From JBKHHU01 sp046539045 (GTDB taxonomy: Bacteria > Planctomycetota > Phycisphaerae > SM23-33): a DNA stretch of 19,076 bases. Positions 14,419 to 19,076 of this stretch are shown one piece after another. The notes beneath the pieces are model-generated. The model had not been told where the DNA came from. It saw nothing but the letters and a program-made list of their open reading frames with translations, and ran no database searches. A program made the position numbers and the translations under genes. Numbering within the stretch: the first letter of the stretch is position 1; each line of letters begins with the position of its first letter. Location: assembly GCA_046539045.1 (NCBI GenBank), contig JBKHHU010000049.1, forward strand, positions 1 through 19,076, given 5' to 3'.

Positions 14419-16692
14419 ATGATACTGAAATGGTTGCCCTGGCGATTGATCGCCAAACACCTTGCCCGAGCCCACGGGTTCATTGATCCGGTGAACATTT
14501 TGGCTCGCATGGAAGCGCTGGCCCAGCCGTCAGAGGTCGGGGCACCCATCGAGTTGATCCGGGCGGGGATGGTGTTGCATGCCCGCGGACTGATCAACCG
14601 CAACGTCATCCAGCAGAATCTCGACTGGATCTGGCCGTTCTGGGTGGCCAGGCAGTTCGACCCCACCGATTCCTCGTTCCTGCCGCGGTCGTTTTCCATC
14701 ACGCACGTGAACCTCACCCACCGAAACTGGACCGCCGTCGGTCTGCCCGATTGCCGGGCGCTGCCGATCGTTGATCCCCGGGGACTGCTGACCCCGTTCT
14801 TCGACGGATGGTCAATCGACGCATGGCTTCTGACCGACGACGGCAGAACGCTCCTGCCTTCGCGACGCGACCACTGCCGACAAAAGCTCTGCTGGGATGA
14901 AGACGACCTCTGGATCGAAACGCAGACAAAGCACGGCGACATGTCCCTGTTCTCGGACATTCGCGTGGTGACCAGAGACCGTCGTCCGGTTCTTCAGGCG
15001 AGCTATCGGGCCCAAGCGGATTCCGACGGTCACCTGGTGCTGGCGTTGCGTCCGTTCAACCCGGAAGGCGTCAGCTTCATCGAAGCGATCGAACTGGAAG
15101 ACTCCCGACGGTCCTGGCGCGTCGAGGACGAACACACCGTAACACTCAGCCGCTCGCCGGATAAGCACAAATTATCCGACTACAGCCACGGGGACGTCTT
15201 TCTCGGCCTGTCCAGGCGGGAGGAAACGGACCACGTTTCATGCAACGTCGGCCTGGCGTCGGCAGCGGCCATGTATCGCCTCCAAGGCGGCGAAACCGAG
15301 GTGGACCTGTCGATCGACCTGATGCAGGACCGCAAGTCCACTCCGGTTCTCCCGGTCGGGCATGCCGGGCAATGGCCGCGGATACTGGCCGATACCATGG
15401 AGATCTCCATCCCGGATGAGAAGATGGCGTTTCTGACCGACGCCGCCATCCGCTCCATGGTGCTGATGAGCCCGCTTGAGGTATACCCCGGGCCCTACAC
15501 GTACCGGCGCTTCTGGTTCCGGGATGCGGCGTTGATTCTCAACGCGATGCTCTGTGCGGGGCTGGTAAAACGCTCGGAGCGAACGCTGAAGGAATTCCTG
15601 CCGCGACAGCGACTGAGCGGGTACTTCCGCTCGCAAAGCGGCGAATGGGACTCCAACGGGCAGGTGCTGTGGATTTACAAGCGGTTCTGCGAATTGTGCG
15701 GCTATCGGCCGGACAATTCATGGCGACGGCCCGTGGAGCGGGCGGCCCGCTGGATCGGACGCAAACGGGTGTCGACGAAATCGAAGCACCTTCATGCGGG
15801 CCTCTTGCCGGCAGGGTTCAGTGCCGAGCATTTCGGCAACAACGATTACTACTATTGGGACGACTTCTGGTCCGTAGCGGGGCTGCGTGCCGCAGCGTGG
15901 TTGAGCGACCGCTGGGCCCGAAGTGAGGCGGCAGAAGAGTTCCGGGCCGAAGCGGACGATCTGTCTGAGTGCATCGAGTCGAGTCTGGAGCGGTCGCGTC
16001 GCAACCGGACGATGCGGTCGATCCCGGCTTCTCCCTATCGCAGGATGGATTCCGGAGCCGTCGGTTCGCTGGTGGCCAGCTACCCGCTGGGGCTGCTCAA
16101 GCCGGACGACCCTCGCTTGCTGGGGACGGCGAACTTCCTCTATACCCACTGTCGCGTCCGGGACGCGTTCTTCCTGGACATGGTCCACTCCGGTCTCAAT
16201 GCCTACCTGACTCTGCACCTGGCCCAGGCGTACCTGCGGGCAGGGGACAAGCGGTATTTCGGGCTGGTGCAGGCGGTGGCGGACATCGCCTCGCCGACCG
16301 GTCAATGGCCGGAAGCGGTCCACCCCAACACCTCCGGCGGGTGCATGGGCGACGGCCAGCACATCTGGGCGGCAGCGGAATGGGTGATGATGATGCGAAA
16401 CATGTTCGTTCGGGAAGAGGGCGAGATGCTGATTCTGGCTTCGGGCGTGCCAAACCGGTGGATCACCTCCGGCAGGACGATCCGCCTGGGCCCGACGCTG
16501 ACGCCATGGGGGCCGATAACCGTCCGCGTAGATCCTGCCGACGGCGGGACGCGCGTATCATGGGACGCAGCCTGGCGCGGCGATCCGCCGGAGGTCCAGG
16601 TGCGGCTGCCGGGCAAGCCCGTGCGGAAAGCCCAACAGGGCCGGTCGGAAGTCTTTGTTCCTGACGATGCCAAGCAGGAGGTCGGTTCGTGA
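14419..16692 (+). CDS. Six-hairpin glycosidase-like protein
   Basis: A 757-residue protein, probably a carbohydrate-active enzyme. The first ~340 residues are beta-rich and contain a strongly motif-like section (GLINRNVIQQNLDWIWPFW, FSITHVNLTHRNWTAVG, VDPRGLLTPFFDGWS). From about residue 345 the pattern of an (alpha/alpha)6 barrel appears: RRFWFRDAALILNAMLCAGL, GYFRSQSGEWDSNGQ, YYYWDDFWSVAGLRAA, HSGLNAYLTLHLAQAYLRAG, GQWPEAVHPNTSGGCMGDGQHIWAA. Acidic candidates for catalysis are E409/D411 and E632, in positions reminiscent of GH15/amylo-alpha-1,6-glucosidase-type enzymes. A C-terminal beta section follows. No signal peptide was seen, so it is likely cytosolic. It overlaps the GT4 gene by four bases. 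The exact family and substrate are not recognised. Confidence 0.7.
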   Translation: MILKWLPWRLIAKHLARAHGFIDPVNILARMEALAQPSEVGAPIELIRAGMVLHARGLINRNVIQQNLDWIWPFWVARQFDPTDSSFLPRSFSITHVNLTHRNWTAVGLPDCRALPIVDPRGLLTPFFDGWSIDAWLLTDDGRTLLPSRRDHCRQKLCWDEDDLWIETQTKHGDMSLFSDIRVVTRDRRPVLQASYRAQADSDGHLVLALRPFNPEGVSFIEAIELEDSRRSWRVEDEHTVTLSRSPDKHKLSDYSHGDVFLGLSRREETDHVSCNVGLASAAAMYRLQGGETEVDLSIDLMQDRKSTPVLPVGHAGQWPRILADTMEISIPDEKMAFLTDAAIRSMVLMSPLEVYPGPYTYRRFWFRDAALILNAMLCAGLVKRSERTLKEFLPRQRLSGYFRSQSGEWDSNGQVLWIYKRFCELCGYRPDNSWRRPVERAARWIGRKRVSTKSKHLHAGLLPAGFSAEHFGNNDYYYWDDFWSVAGLRAAAWLSDRWARSEAAEEFRAEADDLSECIESSLERSRRNRTMRSIPASPYRRMDSGAVGSLVASYPLGLLKPDDPRLLGTANFLYTHCRVRDAFFLDMVHSGLNAYLTLHLAQAYLRAGDKRYFGLVQAVADIASPTGQWPEAVHPNTSGGCMGDGQHIWAAAEWVMMMRNMFVREEGEMLILASGVPNRWITSGRTIRLGPTLTPWGPITVRVDPADGGTRVSWDAAWRGDPPEVQVRLPGKPVRKAQQGRSEVFVPDDAKQEVGS

Positions 16693-17990
16693 ACATCGTC
16701 ATGTTTACCAATACGTACCTGCCGCAGTTGGGAGGCGTGGCCCGGTCGGTCGACCGTTTCACGCGAGAACTCCGGACCGCCGGCCACCATGTTCTGGTGA
16801 TCGCCCCTCAATACGACGAGCAGGTGGAAGACGACCCGGACGTCTACCGCATCCACGCAATTCAACATTTCAACGGGAGTGACTTCTCGTTGGTGCTGCC
16901 CGCGTCGTTTGAGCTGTCGGACCGGGTGGAAGAATTCCAGCCGGACCTGATCCATTCCCATCACCCGTTCCTGCTCGGCAATACCGCCCTGCGCATGGCA
17001 GCGATGAAGGAACTGCCCCTCGTCTTCACGCATCACACGATGTACGAACACTACACCCACTATGTCCCGCTGGAGCTGACGGCCATGAAGCGGTACGTCG
17101 CCCGCCTCTCCACCGGATACGCCAACCTGTGTGATTGCGTCATCGCCCCCAGCCAGAGCACCGAGGAAATCATCCGCGCCCGGGGCGTGAAATCTCCAAT
17201 AGAGGTAGTTCCGACCGGACTGGATACCGACCGGTTCAGTTCCGGAGACGGCAGACAGGCCCGCGAGGAACTGCACATCCCGGAAAAGGCGTTCGTGCTC
17301 GGCCACGTCAGCCGTCTGGCCCCGGAGAAGAACGAGATGTTCCTCATCCGGTCGGTTGTCCGGGCGATGAAGAAGCATCCGTTCGTGTGGCTGCTCGTGA
17401 TCGGGTCCGGGCCGTCACGGGAGAAGTTGCAGGAGGTCCTTTCCGAGCAGGGCCTAGCCGCCAGAAGCAGGCTGCCCGGTCCGTTGCGAGGGCAGGAACT
17501 CGTGGGAGCTTATCACGGGATGGACGCGTTCGTTTTCGCTTCCAAGACCGAGACACAGGGAATGGTCCTGACCGAAGCGATGGCTGCCGGCGTGCCGGTG
17601 GTCGCGTTGGATGCCCCCGGAGCGAGGGAGGTCGTCGAGGACGGCAGCAACGGACGCCTGGTGATGTACGAGGATGAGGAGCGGTTCGCCTCGGCGCTTA
17701 CCGACCTGATCGAGATGGCACCGGCGGCTCGAGAGGAGATGATCCGTCACGCCCGTCACACAGCTGCCGCGTTTGACCGGAAGGAGACCACCGAACGCCT
17801 GATGAATGTCTACCGCCGGGTACTGGAAGACCACCCGCGGGACAAGACCGTGGAGGCGGATGAATGGGAGGCAACCGCCCGCGCCGTCAAGCGCGAATGG
17901 GACATCTGGTCCAATCGGCTCGCGTCGCTCGGCAAAGCCATCGGCGAAAAGCAGCTCAAGAAGGGGCAGCAGAAACCCCGACGCATTTGA
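16689..17990 (+). CDS. GT4 family glycosyltransferase
   Basis: Retaining GT-B glycosyltransferase of 433 residues that transfers a sugar from a nucleotide-sugar donor. The N-terminal acceptor domain begins MNIVMFTNTYLPQLGGVARS, with the glycine loop. FQPDLIHSHHPFLLG and THHTMYEHYTHYVPLE follow; the latter resembles bacterial diacylglycerol glycosyltransferases, so a lipid acceptor is possible. The donor domain shows LGHVSRLAPEKNE, IGSGPSREKLQE and the EX7E motif, E288 and E296, in ETQGMVLTEAMAAGVPVVA. The C-terminal ~50 residues are an extra charged helix ending in a basic KKGQQKPRRI, which could touch membranes. The GTG start overlaps the upstream TGA as GTGA and has a perfect AGGAGGT 6 nt upstream, so it is translationally coupled to the glycosidase-like gene. 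Confidence 0.92.
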   Translation: MNIVMFTNTYLPQLGGVARSVDRFTRELRTAGHHVLVIAPQYDEQVEDDPDVYRIHAIQHFNGSDFSLVLPASFELSDRVEEFQPDLIHSHHPFLLGNTALRMAAMKELPLVFTHHTMYEHYTHYVPLELTAMKRYVARLSTGYANLCDCVIAPSQSTEEIIRARGVKSPIEVVPTGLDTDRFSSGDGRQAREELHIPEKAFVLGHVSRLAPEKNEMFLIRSVVRAMKKHPFVWLLVIGSGPSREKLQEVLSEQGLAARSRLPGPLRGQELVGAYHGMDAFVFASKTETQGMVLTEAMAAGVPVVALDAPGAREVVEDGSNGRLVMYEDEERFASALTDLIEMAPAAREEMIRHARHTAAAFDRKETTERLMNVYRRVLEDHPRDKTVEADEWEATARAVKREWDIWSNRLASLGKAIGEKQLKKGQQKPRRI

Positions 17991-18015
17991 GGAACCCGGC
18001 TGATGCAGGTACAAT
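17987..18015 (+). promoter_or_regulatory. Candidate promoter before the last gene
   Basis: TTGAGG (17987-17992) and TACAAT (18010-18015) lie exactly 17 bp apart, 4/6 and 5/6 matches to consensus. The -35 overlaps the GT4 stop codon region. A transcript would begin near 18022, about 25 nt before the ATG at 18047. Confidence 0.5.
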
Positions 18016-18046
18016 ATCCGACCGATATGAGCGATGGGATACTTTA

Positions 18047-19076
18047 ATGACCGTGTTTGATGCCGCAGAGAAAAAGTCCGAAGATATGCAGCCATTACCG
18101 TCGTTGAAACTGCCGGAGATGCCTCAGATCGACCTGAGGCACATGCTCGTAATGACCGATGGGACGGCGATGCTGCAGCACGCCAAGTGCGCCACGCCGA
18201 ACCTTCACCACGGCTACTGCACCGATGACAATGCCCGGGCGCTGATCGCCGGGGTACTCTATCTCGACCTCCACCCGGAAACGCACGAAGGCGACTTCCC
18301 GATCGAGCAGGCGCCCGGATACGTGATCGTGGCGATGCAGCGGTACCTGGCGTTCCTGTGGTACGCGTTCAACCCGGAGGAGGGGCGGTTCCGGAACTTC
18401 ATGCACTTTGACCGCACATGGCTGGAACGTGTCGGTTCGCCCGACAGCCATGCCCGTGCCCTGTGGGGCCTGAGTATCGCGGCGACCATGCCGGCGCTGG
18501 AAGATATCCGCCAGCTGGCGGACAACCTCTTCCTGCAGGCGCTCCCGGCGGTTCGGGGTTTCCGTTACATCCATTCCCAGTGCTATTCGCTGCTGGGGTT
18601 GCACGAGTACATCAGCGGCGGTGGAATGGACTCCGACGAGCCCCGTGAGGTAGAGCGGAAGCTGGCGGAGACCGTTCTCGATCGCTGGAAGAAGAACGCC
18701 GATGACGACTGGCCGTGGTGGAACGACTGCCTGACCTGGGGCAACCCCAAGCTGCCTCACGGGATGCTGGTGGCGGGCAAGGACCTGGGTAACAACGAGA
18801 TGATGGACGCTGCCCTGAAGAGCCTCCGCTGGTTGGCGGAGATTCAGACCGATGACCGCGGCTGTCTTTCGGTGGTCGGCAATGCAGGGTGGTTCCCGAA
18901 GAAGGGCGTTTGTGCCCGCTACGACCAGCAGCCGATCGAGGTGCAGGGCATGGTTCAGGCCTGCCTTGCCGCTGCGAAGATCACCGGTGACGCCTACTGG
19001 ACCGACCAGGCGGTCCGGTGCTTCGAGTGGTTCCGGGGCAGGAACATAAACGACGCGATCATGATCAATGAGAATA
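18047..19076 (+). CDS. Alpha/alpha-barrel-like carbohydrate protein, cut by window end
   Basis: The frame is open from ATG 18047 to the window edge, giving 343 residues and no stop. Near the N-terminus is TDGTAMLQHAKCATPNLHHGYCTDDNARALIA, a signature I associate with uncharacterised proteins encoded beside glycosyltransferases in several phyla. The rest shows repeated helix pairs and aromatic-acidic motifs (FRNFMHFDRTWLE, SPDSHARALWGLS, DDWPWWNDCLTWGNPKLPHGML, YDQQPIEVQGMVQACLAA), consistent with an (alpha/alpha)6 toroid like many glycosidases and epimerases. Catalytic residues cannot be named with confidence. The start has only a weak GGGA upstream. It follows the GT4 gene by 56 bp and likely works on the same glycan. 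Confidence 0.78.
   Translation, partial: MTVFDAAEKKSEDMQPLPSLKLPEMPQIDLRHMLVMTDGTAMLQHAKCATPNLHHGYCTDDNARALIAGVLYLDLHPETHEGDFPIEQAPGYVIVAMQRYLAFLWYAFNPEEGRFRNFMHFDRTWLERVGSPDSHARALWGLSIAATMPALEDIRQLADNLFLQALPAVRGFRYIHSQCYSLLGLHEYISGGGMDSDEPREVERKLAETVLDRWKKNADDDWPWWNDCLTWGNPKLPHGMLVAGKDLGNNEMMDAALKSLRWLAEIQTDDRGCLSVVGNAGWFPKKGVCARYDQQPIEVQGMVQACLAAAKITGDAYWTDQAVRCFEWFRGRNINDAIMINEN

Overview
This is a GC-rich bacterial chromosomal window carrying 16 protein-coding genes, the last one cut by the right edge. No RNA gene, insertion sequence, phage gene or CRISPR array was seen. The gene set suggests a Gram-negative-type environmental bacterium, most likely a planctomycete of the Phycisphaerae kind: short HPF, a DUF502 membrane protein, a sugar-less regulatory PTS, RNase E with a very long Lys/Arg/Gln/Glu-rich tail, and repeat-filled intergenic DNA. 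That taxonomic placement is inference from gene content and style, not from a marker gene.

Layout. Positions 1-427 are gene-free and repeat-rich: a 33-bp repeat pair about 218 bp apart, then five 16-bp tandem units, then a TATAAT box. Next comes a plus-strand run: rpe (ribulose-phosphate epimerase), a histidine-phosphatase-fold protein that has lost its catalytic residues, accD (acetyl-CoA carboxylase beta), a hairpin, and an M24/creatinase-like protein that appears to have lost most metal ligands. A hairpin at about 4000 separates this run from the convergent minus-strand operon.

The minus-strand operon (11917 down to 4049) reads, in transcription order, DUF502 membrane protein, hpf, PTS IIA (ptsN-like), ptsH, ptsI, a TIGR03936/DUF2344 protein, and RNase E/G. 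A good sigma70-type promoter (TTGACG-17-TAGACT, minus strand) precedes it. The PTS proteins keep all phospho-acceptor residues (IIA His69, HPr His29 and Ser60, EI His190), but no sugar-specific IIB/IIC is present. The set therefore looks like a signalling phosphorelay, co-transcribed with ribosome hibernation and RNA decay functions.

The right part is plus-strand again: a dihydrolipoamide-dehydrogenase-like flavoprotein with an unusual Cys cluster, a two-copy PRC-barrel protein, and a carbohydrate block. The block holds a six-hairpin glycosidase-like protein, a GT4 glycosyltransferase overlapping it by 4 bases, and a second alpha/alpha-barrel-like protein running off the window. It probably makes or remodels a glycan or glycolipid whose identity cannot be read from the sequence.

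The most notable points are the two decayed 'pseudoenzymes' flanking accD, the histone-H1-like tail on RNase E, the coupling of PTS/HPF/RNase E in one apparent operon, and the uncharacterised three-gene carbohydrate block.
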